Positions 10,100 through 20,456 of a DNA stretch of 64,000 nt are shown here, one piece after another. Both the position numbers and the translations under genes were made by a program. The stretch is from assembly GCA_026390165.1 (NCBI GenBank), contig JAPLGM010000018.1, forward strand, positions 153,073 through 217,072, read 5' to 3'. The first letter of the stretch is position 1; each line of letters begins with the position of its first letter. The notes under the pieces are model-generated. The model had not been told where the DNA came from. It did not search any database and saw only the letters and a list, made by a program, of their open reading frames with translations. The DNA comes from Campylobacterales bacterium (GTDB taxonomy: Bacteria > Campylobacterota > Campylobacteria > Campylobacterales > Sulfurimonadaceae).

Positions 10100-11160
10100 T
10101 GCGACTCTCTCTTCTAGGCTTATCGTGTGCCGCCACTCTTCTTTTACTCAGCGGATGCACCAAAGAACACACCGAAAATTCTCAAAAAATAGCCACCGTA
10201 CCAATACCGGTAATTGCAACCGTATTACCCGAATTCGGAACGTTTAGCACCCAAATATCCGCCACGGCATCGGTACAACCCTCCCCCGATGGAATCGTAT
10301 CGGTCACCTCCCCAGCCTCCGGAACTATTGATAAAATTCACGTCACTGTCGGGGATAAAGTCTCCCCCAGATTGCCATTAATCAGTATCCGATCATCGGA
10401 TGTCAGCGATGTCAAAAGTGATCAGCTCTCCTCCCAAGCGGCCTACACCCAAGCCAAACATGTCCATGAGATGAACAAAGAACTCTTCAAGCTCGGTGCC
10501 ATTACCGCCAACGATTGATCCCTATCGAAAAGTAACTTGGAACAAGCCAATGCGATGGTGCAAGGCTACTCTCAAAAACTCAATTATTACGGTGCTTCTT
10601 CCGGTCAAAGCTTAACCCTCCACTCCCCTATCAACGGTGTCGTCTACGAAGTAGGTACCCATTTAGGGGAAAAAGTGACCAATGATGCATCGCAAATTCT
10701 GATCAAAATTGCCAATCCCCATAAAAAAGTAATCGTCGCCACGGTCTATGAAAAAGATCTCTCCTCTTTTATCATCGGAAAAGAGGTCGAAATAAAAACC
10801 GATAGCGATGCGTTCGAACCGATTAAGGGGACAATAACGTACATCAGTGACGTATTGGATCCTGAGAATAAAACCAATAAAGTCTATATTAAACCCTCCG
10901 TTGATGCGGCTCAACTGCGTATCAATATGTTTGCAAGTATTACTTTAAATGCCGATATAAAAAATGTTTTCCGTATCCCTAAAAAATCGTTGCTCTTCAA
11001 AGAGGGTAAATTTCTTGTTTTTATTCAAAATGGGAATCAGTTTTCTCCCCTTAATGTCACCCTTGTGAGTGATGATCCCAAAAATGATTTTTCTCTCATC
11101 AAAGGACTTCCTGAAAATACCAAAATAGCCCTTGAAGCTATTGCGTTGGAGAAACAATAG
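10099..11160 (+). pseudogene. RND efflux periplasmic adaptor (membrane fusion protein) interrupted by in-frame TGA at 10516-10518
   Basis: ORFs 10099-10518 (lipoprotein signal LLLLSGCTKE) and 10537-11160 lie in the same frame; the combined product reads as a CusB/CzcB-like adaptor: ...GAITAND*SLSKSNLEQANAMVQGYSQ... Confidence 0.7.
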
Positions 11161-11161
11161 G

Positions 11162-14100
11162 ATGCGACGCTTAGCCAATTTTTTTATCGATAATTTTCTT
11201 GCCGTACTCTTGTTTACCGCCATTACCATCGCGGTGAGCATTGTCGTGGTACGTGACCTTAATATCGAAGCGTTCCCCGATCCTGCACCCCCTATTCTCG
11301 AAATCGTTACAACCAACGAAGGGCACTCTGCCGAAGAGATTGAAAAACAAATCACTACTCCGCTGGAAATCGCCCTTGCAGGGATGCCGGGATTAGAGAA
11401 CATTAACAGCGTCTCCCTTTATGGACTCTCCGACATCAAATGCAAATTTTCCTACGATGTGGCCTACAAAGATGCCCGTCAAGAGGTACTAAACCGTCTC
11501 GCACAAGCCGATATTCCAGCAGAAGTGACACCGGAAATCATCCCCAACGCCATCGGCGAAATTATGCGCTATGAAGTGCAAGGCAATCGCAGTATGTCTG
11601 AACTGCGCACCTATCAAGACTGGATCATCTCCCGTTATCTCAAAACCGTCCCCAACATCGCCGATATCGGCAGCTACGGCGGAGCGATCAAAGCCTATAG
11701 CGTTGTCGTTCATCCCGATGATCTGATCAAATATAAAGTGCCATTAAGCAGTATTATTCAAGCCCTCTCCAACAGCAACGTCAATGTTGGGGGTCGTGTC
11801 CTTGAATTTGGGGATCAATACTACACCATTCGCGGCGTCGGTCTTATCAAAACAACAGGGGATATTGAAAATACGATTGTCACCACCATCAATGATCGCC
11901 CCATCTTTGTCAAAAACCTCGCCGACGTCTCCATCTCCACAATGCCCCGTACCGGAGTTGCGGGGCTAAACAACAAAAATGATATTGTCATGGGGGTTGT
12001 CGTTTTGCGTAAAAACGCCCCCAGTGTCTCCGCTATGGAAGCCCTTCATACCAAAATCGATGAACTCAACAACGGTATCCTCCCCAGTGATATTAAAGTT
12101 GTCCCCTTTTACGATCGTCAAGATCTTCTCCACACCGTCGTTGACAAACTCAAAGAGACGGCATCGATTGGGATGGTTTTGGTCTTTGTTATTATCCTCC
12201 TCTTTTTAGGGGATCTACGCGCTGCCGTCATTGTTGCTGCCATTATCCCCATGTCACTCCTATATACCCTTGCTTTAATGGCAAATCAACACGAATCGGC
12301 AAATCTTCTCTCATTGGGGGCGATTGACTTTGGGATTATTGTCGATATACCGCTAATCGTTATCGAAAACTATTTCAGGCTCAAACATCAAGGACATCAC
12401 CACATTGCCGCGATTCAAGAGACCGCCAGTGAAGTTGGAAAACCGATTATCTTTTCGATTCTGATCATTTTCTTGGCATTTATCCCCCTCTTTGCGATGA
12501 AAGGGGCAGAATCCCAGATCTTCTTGCCGATGGCAAAAACCTACGTTTATGCCATCAGTTTTGCCTTTATCCTCACCTTTAGTTTTCTCCTTGCAAGTAA
12601 ATACAGCTTTTTGCGCCACTCTCATGAAAAAGTCTTACCCTTCTTGGAGTGGGTAAAAACTAAATACATGAAAGCTATCGCCCGTATCACGAGTAAAATG
12701 GCTCTTGTCATAACAGGAGGAATATTTATTTTAACCCTCTTTATTGCAACTATCCTAGGCTCCGAGTTTTTACCCAAAATGGATGAGGGGAATCTCTATA
12801 TCCGTGCTATTTTTCCTTACTCTATCAGCCTCAATAAAAGTTATGAGAATTCAAAAAAAGTACGGGATCTTTTAGCGAAATATCCCGAAATCCAAACCAT
12901 CGAGTTTCAAGCAGGTCGCCCTGAAGATGGCACTGATCCCACAGGTCCTTTTAACAGTGAATATTTTGTGAAACTCAAAGATTATTCAAAATGGCACCGT
13001 GGTATTACCAAAGAGGAACTTGAGAATGAAGTGCGCCAAGCACTGAAAACATCTTTTCCAAATGCCGATATAAGTGTCTCTCAATATATTGAAGACAATC
13101 TCGCCGAAGCAATGTCTGGTGTCAAAGGGGAAAACTCCGTCAAAATTTTCGGAGATGATTTGTATGTACTCGATCGCCTTGCCAAAGAGATTGAAACCAA
13201 AATCAAGAAAATCGATGGAGTCACCGATGTCGGAATTTTCAAAGAGACGGGACAGCCAAGCCTAATCGTCGAAGTGGATCGCGAAAAAGCGGCACTGTAT
13301 GGGGTTAATGTTGTCGATTTGATGGATGTTGTCGCCTCCTCTTTGGATGGTCGCGCTATCACTAAAATCATCGAACAAGACAAACGTTTTGATCTCGTCG
13401 TCCGATTCCCTGACAGTTACCGAAAAAGTATCGAAAACATCAAAGATATCCCGATTATTTTAGACGATGGCGGTATTATCCCCCTCTCCAAAATCACGAA
13501 AATTTATTACGATACGGGAGCCTCTTTTGTCTATCGTGAAAATTTCAAACGGTTCATCCCCATTAAATTTTCCGTTGCCTCCAATGATTTGGCAGGAACC
13601 GTCGCCAAAGTTCAAGAGGCTATTAATACCGTAACGATGCCAGCAGGGTATCTCACGAACCTATCGGGACGGTTTGAGCAGATGCAAAGTGCTTTTGGGC
13701 GACTGAAAATCATGACTCCATCGGCACTGTTTTTGATTACCTTGGTACTGTTTATCTATTTTGGATCGCTCAAAAATACCTTTATCATCTTGACGGCAGC
13801 TCTCTTCTCCGTCTTTGGAGGTCTTGCATTTTTACTTATCATGGGGCAGTCCCTCAGCGTCTCGGCATCGGTAGGGTTTATCTCGATATTGGGGGTGAGT
13901 ATCCTCAACGCCTCTATTTTCGTTATCCACTACATGAAACTGGACGAAGAGGGGATGGCAACCGAAGAGGCAATCACCCAAACGGCTTCCGATAAATTCA
14001 GAGCTATTTTGATGACAGGATTAACCGCCTCTATCGGATTGTTGCCCGCCATGCTCTCTACAGGCGTTGGAAGCCAAGTACAAAAACCTCTCGCCATTGT

Positions 14101-14188
14101 TGTGGTCGGGGGGATGCTCATCGGAACATTTATCCTCCTAATGCTCATGCCAGCCATGTTACGATTTGTTAAATTGAAGCAGTATTAA
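11162..14188 (+). CDS. RND efflux permease (CusA/CzcA, heavy-metal/hydrophobe family)
   Basis: ~1008 aa; RND motifs, PGLENINSVSLYGLSDIKCKF, GFISILGVSILNASIFV. ATG at 11162 preferred over the TTG at 11132. Confidence 0.9.
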   Translation: MRRLANFFIDNFLAVLLFTAITIAVSIVVVRDLNIEAFPDPAPPILEIVTTNEGHSAEEIEKQITTPLEIALAGMPGLENINSVSLYGLSDIKCKFSYDVAYKDARQEVLNRLAQADIPAEVTPEIIPNAIGEIMRYEVQGNRSMSELRTYQDWIISRYLKTVPNIADIGSYGGAIKAYSVVVHPDDLIKYKVPLSSIIQALSNSNVNVGGRVLEFGDQYYTIRGVGLIKTTGDIENTIVTTINDRPIFVKNLADVSISTMPRTGVAGLNNKNDIVMGVVVLRKNAPSVSAMEALHTKIDELNNGILPSDIKVVPFYDRQDLLHTVVDKLKETASIGMVLVFVIILLFLGDLRAAVIVAAIIPMSLLYTLALMANQHESANLLSLGAIDFGIIVDIPLIVIENYFRLKHQGHHHIAAIQETASEVGKPIIFSILIIFLAFIPLFAMKGAESQIFLPMAKTYVYAISFAFILTFSFLLASKYSFLRHSHEKVLPFLEWVKTKYMKAIARITSKMALVITGGIFILTLFIATILGSEFLPKMDEGNLYIRAIFPYSISLNKSYENSKKVRDLLAKYPEIQTIEFQAGRPEDGTDPTGPFNSEYFVKLKDYSKWHRGITKEELENEVRQALKTSFPNADISVSQYIEDNLAEAMSGVKGENSVKIFGDDLYVLDRLAKEIETKIKKIDGVTDVGIFKETGQPSLIVEVDREKAALYGVNVVDLMDVVASSLDGRAITKIIEQDKRFDLVVRFPDSYRKSIENIKDIPIILDDGGIIPLSKITKIYYDTGASFVYRENFKRFIPIKFSVASNDLAGTVAKVQEAINTVTMPAGYLTNLSGRFEQMQSAFGRLKIMTPSALFLITLVLFIYFGSLKNTFIILTAALFSVFGGLAFLLIMGQSLSVSASVGFISILGVSILNASIFVIHYMKLDEEGMATEEAITQTASDKFRAILMTGLTASIGLLPAMLSTGVGSQVQKPLAIVVVGGMLIGTFILLMLMPAMLRFVKLKQY

Positions 14189-14300
14189 CGCCTCAACACG
14201 TTCCCTCCGTGCGCGGGGAAACCCATCTAATCCACTATTACACCCGATTAGTTAAGAAAAACCGACTATAATTGCAAAAAATTTCCTCAAGGATACCCTA

Positions 14301-14807
14301 ATGTTCGGACGCAAAGAACTCAAAACGTACACACCTACACCTGAAGAGATGGCAAGCTACCAATGGGCTAAAATGACCACTGCAAAAGGGGTTATATGGA
14401 TCAAACTTTATAACGAAGAGACTCCTAACACGGTCGCTAACTTCGCTGCTCTTGTTAACGATGGTTATTACAACGGTCTTAACTTCCACCGTGTAATCCC
14501 TGGATTTATGGCTCAAGGCGGTTGTCCGACCGGTACAGGTACAGGCGGTCCAGGTTGGGCAATCCCATGTGAAACAAAACTTAACACACACCGTCACGTT
14601 AAGGGAACCTTGTCAATGGCACACGCAGGACCAAACACGGGTGGAAGCCAATTTTTTATCTGTTTTGCTTCAACGCCTCACCTAGATGGGGTTCACACGG
14701 TATTCGGCGGAATTGAGAAAGAGGATAACGAGTCTATGGCCGTTCTTGACAGTATTGCTATGCGTGATGTTATTGAAAAAGTCGAAATTTTAGCGGCTCG
14801 CGACTAA
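14301..14807 (+). CDS. Cyclophilin-type peptidyl-prolyl cis-trans isomerase
   Basis: [45 protein letters not shown]. Confidence 0.95.
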   Translation: MFGRKELKTYTPTPEEMASYQWAKMTTAKGVIWIKLYNEETPNTVANFAALVNDGYYNGLNFHRVIPGFMAQGGCPTGTGTGGPGWAIPCETKLNTHRHVKGTLSMAHAGPNTGGSQFFICFASTPHLDGVHTVFGGIEKEDNESMAVLDSIAMRDVIEKVEILAARD

Positions 14808-14809
14808 GT

Positions 14810-15892
14810 ATGCTAGTCCACATCTGTTGCAGCGTTGATTCCCATTTTTTTATGGAGAAGCTGCAGCAGGAGTTCCCCGATGAAAAACTCATCGGGTTCT
14901 TCTATGACCCCAATATCCACCCTTATAGCGAGTATCAACTCCGATATTTAGACGTACAACGAAGCTGTAAAAAACTGGGTATTGAGCTCATCGAAGGGCA
15001 ATACGATTTTGAAGCGTGGATGGATGCCGTTCGAGGTTTGGAAAAAGAACCCGAAAAAGGGGCACGTTGCGCCGTGTGTTTCGATCGCCGTTTTGAAGTA
15101 AGTGCTTACAAAGCGTTAGAACTGGGTGAAACCTCGATGACCACCACCCTCCTCGTCAGTCCTCAAAAATCGCAAGATCAGCTCAAAAAATCAGGCGATG
15201 CGTTTCACGTCTCTCACGGTGTCGAATTCATTGCGTTTGATTACCGTAAAAATGGCGGAAGTAACGATCAAGCCAGAGTCAGTAAAGAAGAACAACTCTA
15301 CCGTCAAGACTATTGCGGCTGTCTCTTCGGTCTCTCGATGCAGCGTGATCAGCAACACCGTCTGATGGATGAGATGTTCTCCCCCCTCTCCCGCCAAATT
15401 CTCCCCGCCTCCATCGAAGAGCGGTTGAAACTTTACGCACATCGTATGAAACTCGAAGATCAAGCTATTGCTTACCATATTATCAAAGAACGTTTTTTAA
15501 ATTATCGGCTGATTCGCTCATCCATCACCGTCGACAAAAAAGTCATCCCGTCCTATCCTCTTATGTATTCAACGATTAATCGTTCGTCGACCGAGGGAAA
15601 AATCGATTTTGAGATTAACGGTCAATTTTTCCTTAACCGTGAAGAGGTACGTTTTATCTCCCTCGATACGTTTAATTCCCTCACCTCATCTACCTACAAA
15701 AATACAAAAGAGTTGATGTTTAATGCCCCTTCCATCGAAACTGAAATCGCACTTCGTTCTCGCCTTACCGATAGCACTTTCAATACTTCGGCGATTATCG
15801 TTGTGGATGAGATACCGACATCTAAAACAACCCTTCTTTTAGAAACAAAAACCTATGACGATACGAGAGAGAAACTTATTACCCAACAGTAG
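14810..15892 (+). CDS. queH: Epoxyqueuosine reductase QueH (DUF208 family) with C-terminal extension
   Basis: LVHICCSVDS, FFYDPNIHPYSEYQLR, GARCAVCFDRR, QDYCGCLF. Confidence 0.85.
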   Translation: MLVHICCSVDSHFFMEKLQQEFPDEKLIGFFYDPNIHPYSEYQLRYLDVQRSCKKLGIELIEGQYDFEAWMDAVRGLEKEPEKGARCAVCFDRRFEVSAYKALELGETSMTTTLLVSPQKSQDQLKKSGDAFHVSHGVEFIAFDYRKNGGSNDQARVSKEEQLYRQDYCGCLFGLSMQRDQQHRLMDEMFSPLSRQILPASIEERLKLYAHRMKLEDQAIAYHIIKERFLNYRLIRSSITVDKKVIPSYPLMYSTINRSSTEGKIDFEINGQFFLNREEVRFISLDTFNSLTSSTYKNTKELMFNAPSIETEIALRSRLTDSTFNTSAIIVVDEIPTSKTTLLLETKTYDDTREKLITQQ

Positions 15893-15928
15893 GTCATATC
15901 TATATAACGAAGTATATTGACACAATAG

Positions 15929-17206
15929 TCATCTTACCTCTGCCAAAACTCTTGCTTTCCCATCAAATTCCTTTTGACTGATTTCATGGTACATACCATC
16001 GGATAAATCCTGAACAATATTTGATAAAGAGGCAACATTGTGAGCAGTTTTAGCATTTTGCTGTGTTAATTGGTCGAGTTGGTTTACTGCATCGTTAATT
16101 TGAGAAATACCGCTCATTTGCTCTCGATTGGAATTGGCAACATCACGGACTATTTCATCTGTTTGTATAATCTTTTGGGTGATGAGGAAAAAACTGTCTA
16201 TCATACTCTTAGCCGTCTTCAACCCTCCATTCGATTTTTCGCGTGCCGTTCGAGCAACATCTTGTATTTGATTGACTGCATCGGCACTTCGGTTCGCGAG
16301 GTTCCGTACTTCTTGAGCGACAACAGCAAATCCTTTTCCTGCATCACCAGCACTTGCCGCTTCAACAGCTGCATTAAGGCTAAGAATATTAATTTGAAAA
16401 GCAATATTATTAATAATTTCTACCGCTTGATTAATGGCTTCAGTTGCGGTAGTAATCTCAGTCATTGCCTCAAAGCTCTGGTGGGCTATTATACTACCAT
16501 TTTCAGCAGCAATTTTAGATTCTTGGGCGATATTTACCATCTCTTGTGCTTTTGCAAAATTGGCTGAGACATTTGCTGTGAGCTCTTCGAGAGCCGCTGC
16601 CGTCTCTTCTAAGCTTGAAGCTTGTTCATTGGAACTGCTGCTTAATTCTTCTGAATATTGGCTAAGGTCGAGTGTATTACGTTGAAGCAAAAGAGAAGTG
16701 GAAAGTTGTTGACAATATTGCTCTGCAATAATATCCTGAAGTTCATTGATATGTGAATTAAGCTTCTTAATATCTTTTTCCCAACCATCAGATTTAAACG
16801 GTTGTCGTAAATCATTATGGCTGATTCGATCAAATCCATCTTCGATTTCAAGAAACAATTCTTTAAGTCTACTCATAAGACTGTTGTAAAAATTTGTTGT
16901 TTCTTTAAGAACAGCATTCCCATGGACAGTACACTCTGCCATACTTACATTTGTAAGTTCTCCTGTTTTAGCACGGAAAACAGTTAGTGCTAACATTCCA
17001 GCTTGAATATAATTAGCATCACGTACTGTTTTATACTCCGTAGCAAAACGATTTAGATCCCCTAATAAATTATTAATACGAGAATGAGAACTTCGCGCTT
17101 CAATGGAAGTTTCATTAACAGTTTCGAATACAAAATTTCTACAATTTTCAATCGCTTCTTTAATAAGCCGATAATCTTTTTTTCCGATATCCAACATATG
17201 TTTCAC
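15929..17206 (-). CDS. Methyl-accepting chemotaxis protein, apparently cytoplasmic
   Basis: MCP signalling hairpin [44 protein letters not shown]; no evident TM segment. Confidence 0.9.
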   Translation of the reverse strand: MKHMLDIGKKDYRLIKEAIENCRNFVFETVNETSIEARSSHSRINNLLGDLNRFATEYKTVRDANYIQAGMLALTVFRAKTGELTNVSMAECTVHGNAVLKETTNFYNSLMSRLKELFLEIEDGFDRISHNDLRQPFKSDGWEKDIKKLNSHINELQDIIAEQYCQQLSTSLLLQRNTLDLSQYSEELSSSSNEQASSLEETAAALEELTANVSANFAKAQEMVNIAQESKIAAENGSIIAHQSFEAMTEITTATEAINQAVEIINNIAFQINILSLNAAVEAASAGDAGKGFAVVAQEVRNLANRSADAVNQIQDVARTAREKSNGGLKTAKSMIDSFFLITQKIIQTDEIVRDVANSNREQMSGISQINDAVNQLDQLTQQNAKTAHNVASLSNIVQDLSDGMYHEISQKEFDGKARVLAEVR

Positions 17207-17214
17207 CTTCCTTT

Positions 17215-17595
17215 TTATTGCATTGTTTTGTATAACGTATCGTATTTTATAATTTCGTTTCGAGTCGGTTTACGACGAAGAGAAAGATATCGTATTTCCC
17301 CAGTTTCAAAGGTAATGGGTGAAACAGTTGCATAAACCCAATAAAAATCTCCGTTTTTAGTTTTATTCTTGACAAAACCATTCCATGTTTTTCCTTCTTT
17401 AACCGTTTTCCATAAATCGGCAAAAGCTGCTTTTGGCATATCTGAATGTCTTAGAATGCTATGTGGCTTTCCCAGTAACTCATTCCAATTGTACCCACTG
17501 TAACGAATAAAATCATCGTTAGCAAAAGTAATAACACCCGTACGATCCGTTTCGGAAATAATAAGAGCATTTTGCTCCATTTCAATTTCTGCCAT
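17215..17595 (-). CDS. Aer/CetB-like stand-alone PAS domain protein
   Basis: 126 aa; [47 protein letters not shown]. Confidence 0.85.
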   Translation of the reverse strand: MAEIEMEQNALIISETDRTGVITFANDDFIRYSGYNWNELLGKPHSILRHSDMPKAAFADLWKTVKEGKTWNGFVKNKTKNGDFYWVYATVSPITFETGEIRYLSLRRKPTRNEIIKYDTLYKTMQ

Positions 17596-17658
17596 AATAT
17601 CTCTCTCCTTAAATTAGATAATATTACTTAGTTTAAAATATTAATTATCATTATCTAT

Positions 17659-17691
17659 ACTATATACTATTAGTGTGGCAAGTTTGTTGCA
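17659..17691 (-). promoter_or_regulatory. Direct-repeat operator/promoter TGCAACA-AACT-TGCCACA ... TATAGT upstream of PAS-MCP pair
   Basis: Boxes at 17691-17685 and 17680-17674 (11-bp period, minus strand); -10-like TATAGT 17664-17659, 27 bp from first box start. Confidence 0.65.
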
Positions 17692-17753
17692 AAAATGAAA
17701 TTCAGAGTTATTTGAGAATAATATTTTTATACGTTCTGTAGAAAAGGTATGGA

Positions 17754-18863
17754 TTAAAAATCAAAAATATCATCCATAGCAACCGTTTCATTAACGGATA
17801 CAGTAACAGTTAACATACTTCCAAGCATTTGTGAATTACTGATGATAGTATCATCCATGACATCAACACTTGTTGCACCATCCTGAAAAATCAAAGTTAT
17901 CCAGTTATGTAAATCAAGACCAAATGTTTTACAAAATGATCCCAACGATGAAGACTTATCAATAAATGTTTGAAGATTTTCTTGAATACTGGAAGACAAC
18001 ATCCCTAATGCTCTAGCAATTGCATAGCTTTCTGGATAAATTGAAGCCGACTTCCCGATTCGTTCAAGATAATACGCTATTTCTGTTACCTCTTCGAATG
18101 TAATATCCCCACTCCCAACGATTAGCAAAAGAGAATTAAGACGAGAAAGATGTTCTTTAATATCTTCTAGATCCTCATTATCCATGTAGTTATAAACATG
18201 GAGTTGTTTAGATTGCGTACTCGACGCTTCGGTCGGAGTAAGAGTCGGTACACTCTTCAAATCTTCTGAATTATTTGTAACCATAGAAGATAATGGTAAC
18301 ATCTGGTCCTCAATCATTGTAGACGAATACGTTGGTACAGTAATCTCTTTAAATACCGAATAAGACAGTGTACTTTTCTCTCGTAATACTGACAATTCTT
18401 CACTGAAAAGATGGTTTTCCTCCTCAATTTGGTCAATATGTTCACGCATTAATTTAGCATCACTGATCCGAATACTCAAACGATAAAATGAATCAATCTT
18501 AGCCTGTGTACTAAGAGGCTTCGGTAAAAAACAATCGGCACCGGCATTAATAATTTCTATTAAGTAATCGGATTCTGTATGAGCTGAAAGGACAACAATG
18601 GGAATCAATGCATCATCTTTGCGTATTATTTTAATCATTTCTATCCCATCCATATTGGGCATATTGATATCAGTTAGAATTAAATCATAGAATTTAGGAT
18701 GCGACTGAAACATCATAAGCCCTTCTATTCCATCTGCAGCTTCATCAACAATGGAAAATAGCCTTTTGAAAACAGCTATAGTGCTTATACGTATTAATTT
18801 ATCGTCTTCGATAACTAATAAGTTTAAGTTTTTAGTATATGGTTTTAACTGAGTAAGTGTCAT
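17754..18863 (-). CDS. Response regulator: CheY-like REC plus uncharacterised C-terminal domain
   Basis: REC motifs (LLVIEDDKL, DLILTDINMPNMDG, PKPLS); ATGA overlap with upstream kinase gene. Confidence 0.85.
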   Translation of the reverse strand: MTLTQLKPYTKNLNLLVIEDDKLIRISTIAVFKRLFSIVDEAADGIEGLMMFQSHPKFYDLILTDINMPNMDGIEMIKIIRKDDALIPIVVLSAHTESDYLIEIINAGADCFLPKPLSTQAKIDSFYRLSIRISDAKLMREHIDQIEEENHLFSEELSVLREKSTLSYSVFKEITVPTYSSTMIEDQMLPLSSMVTNNSEDLKSVPTLTPTEASSTQSKQLHVYNYMDNEDLEDIKEHLSRLNSLLLIVGSGDITFEEVTEIAYYLERIGKSASIYPESYAIARALGMLSSSIQENLQTFIDKSSSLGSFCKTFGLDLHNWITLIFQDGATSVDVMDDTIISNSQMLGSMLTVTVSVNETVAMDDIFDF

Positions 18864-20455
18864 AAAGATTCCTTGTTAATAGGTAGATTTATTGTAAAAA
18901 CAGCACCTTGTTCATTGTTAGCAACGCTAAGGAGGCCATTATGGTGTTCTTCAACGATGATACGTGACATATAAAGTCCTATCCCTGTACCCTGTTTTTG
19001 ATGTTTTGTCGTAAAATACGGATCAAAAACTTTTACAAGGATTTTTTCTGGAATTCCGCCTCCATTATCACTAATTTGTACAGAAACATACTCTCCATTT
19101 AGAATACAAGAGATGTGAATTACTGGATTATCGATCTTATTTTCAATAAGAGCATCTTTGGCATTGGAAATAAGATTGAGAAAAACTTGACTAAGCTCAC
19201 TTGGATACCCATAAAGTTTAGTTCTCCATAAGGATTTATGGTCTTCAATATACCCATCATTCTGCGTGTGTTGGATCAAAATCTTAATATTTTCTCTTTC
19301 CATTTTTTGGTGAACAAGCGCCACGGTATACTGAATAATTTCATCGAGACAAAAAGCTACTTTCTCTTTCTTTGGGTCAAAGAAATTTCTAAAATCATCG
19401 ATAGTTTTTGTCAAATATTCTACTTGAAATTCAATAGCACTCACGAACTCTTTTCCTCTTATATCATCAATACTTTCAAATTCATCCAAATCAAGCTGGG
19501 CGTCGATAAGCGTCATCCCAATGACCTGTAAAGGTTGTCGCCATTGATGCGCAATATTTCCGATCATTTCACCCATCGCTACTGCACGATTTTGGAAGAT
19601 AAGGTCTTGATTCTGACGATTGATCACATTAAGATGTTTTTTGATCTCATTTTGATGCTTGATCTCTTCGGTAATATCGTTACGAATACTAATATATTCG
19701 CTAACTTCTTGATTAGAGTCCAAAATAGGAAGCACAGTAGTTGTCACAAAATAGCTTTCACCGTTTTTAGCCCTATTTTCAACGGTACCTTGCCACACCT
19801 TCCCTTCTTTTATCGTTGACCACATCTCTTTGAAAGCAGATTGCGGCATGTTTGGATGACGTACAATATTATGGGATTTTCCCAAAAGTTCTTCCCTCTT
19901 ATATCCAGATATACGACAAAACTCATCATTTACAAAGATCATAACCCCTTTGTCGTCCGTTTTAGAAACAATATTACCAACATCTATGGCTTTGCTGTAC
20001 TGAGAGGCTGTTGCTAAGAAAACTTCATAGTATTTTTTTAATGCAACAGTGAAATAGGTATTAAAAATAGTATTAAACTCATCGAAAAAACACTTGAGCG
20101 TGTTCACAACATCCGTGTCTTTTTTAAGAGACTCAAGAATAAACGAATTACTAAAAATTTCTTCGGATATTGATTTTTGAATATGCGTACAAAGTAAAAA
20201 AAGATCTTCAATTAAAAAAACTTTTGTTCTGAGATTCTCAAGAAAATGCCCTATAGTAGAACACTCTTCATTAAAAGCTTTGTCTGCAATTATGTTTAGA
20301 AAATACTCTTGAGAACTTATCATAAGCAGATAAAGAGCCTTTTCTTCAACAGTGCATCGATGCATCATCTCTTGTATACTTAAGTCTGCAAAAAAGCGTG
20401 TAACAATTGCTTCTTTCAGCCCTTTTATCTCTTCGTAAAAATGACTCAATCGCAT
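18860..20455 (-). CDS. PAS-domain sensor histidine kinase
   Basis: PAS (NIVSKTDDKGVMIFVNDEFCRISGY), HisKA NIAHQWRQPLQVIG, HATPase NLISNAKDAL, GTGIGLYMSRII; GGAGG RBS precedes ATG at 20455. Confidence 0.9.
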   Translation of the reverse strand: MRLSHFYEEIKGLKEAIVTRFFADLSIQEMMHRCTVEEKALYLLMISSQEYFLNIIADKAFNEECSTIGHFLENLRTKVFLIEDLFLLCTHIQKSISEEIFSNSFILESLKKDTDVVNTLKCFFDEFNTIFNTYFTVALKKYYEVFLATASQYSKAIDVGNIVSKTDDKGVMIFVNDEFCRISGYKREELLGKSHNIVRHPNMPQSAFKEMWSTIKEGKVWQGTVENRAKNGESYFVTTTVLPILDSNQEVSEYISIRNDITEEIKHQNEIKKHLNVINRQNQDLIFQNRAVAMGEMIGNIAHQWRQPLQVIGMTLIDAQLDLDEFESIDDIRGKEFVSAIEFQVEYLTKTIDDFRNFFDPKKEKVAFCLDEIIQYTVALVHQKMERENIKILIQHTQNDGYIEDHKSLWRTKLYGYPSELSQVFLNLISNAKDALIENKIDNPVIHISCILNGEYVSVQISDNGGGIPEKILVKVFDPYFTTKHQKQGTGIGLYMSRIIVEEHHNGLLSVANNEQGAVFTINLPINKESL

Positions 20456-20456
20456 A

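Noticed and set aside
10516-10518. TGA as selenocysteine or recoded stop in the RND adaptor
   Set aside because: RND adaptors are not selenoproteins, no SECIS-like element was recognised, and this phylum is not known to reassign UGA.
17676-17691. TGGCAAGTTTGTTGCA, a near-consensus sigma-54 -24/-12 on the plus strand
   Set aside because: It points into the 3' end of the minus-strand RR gene with no plus-strand gene to drive; the same bases are better explained by the TGCMACA direct repeat on the minus strand, which recurs twice elsewhere.
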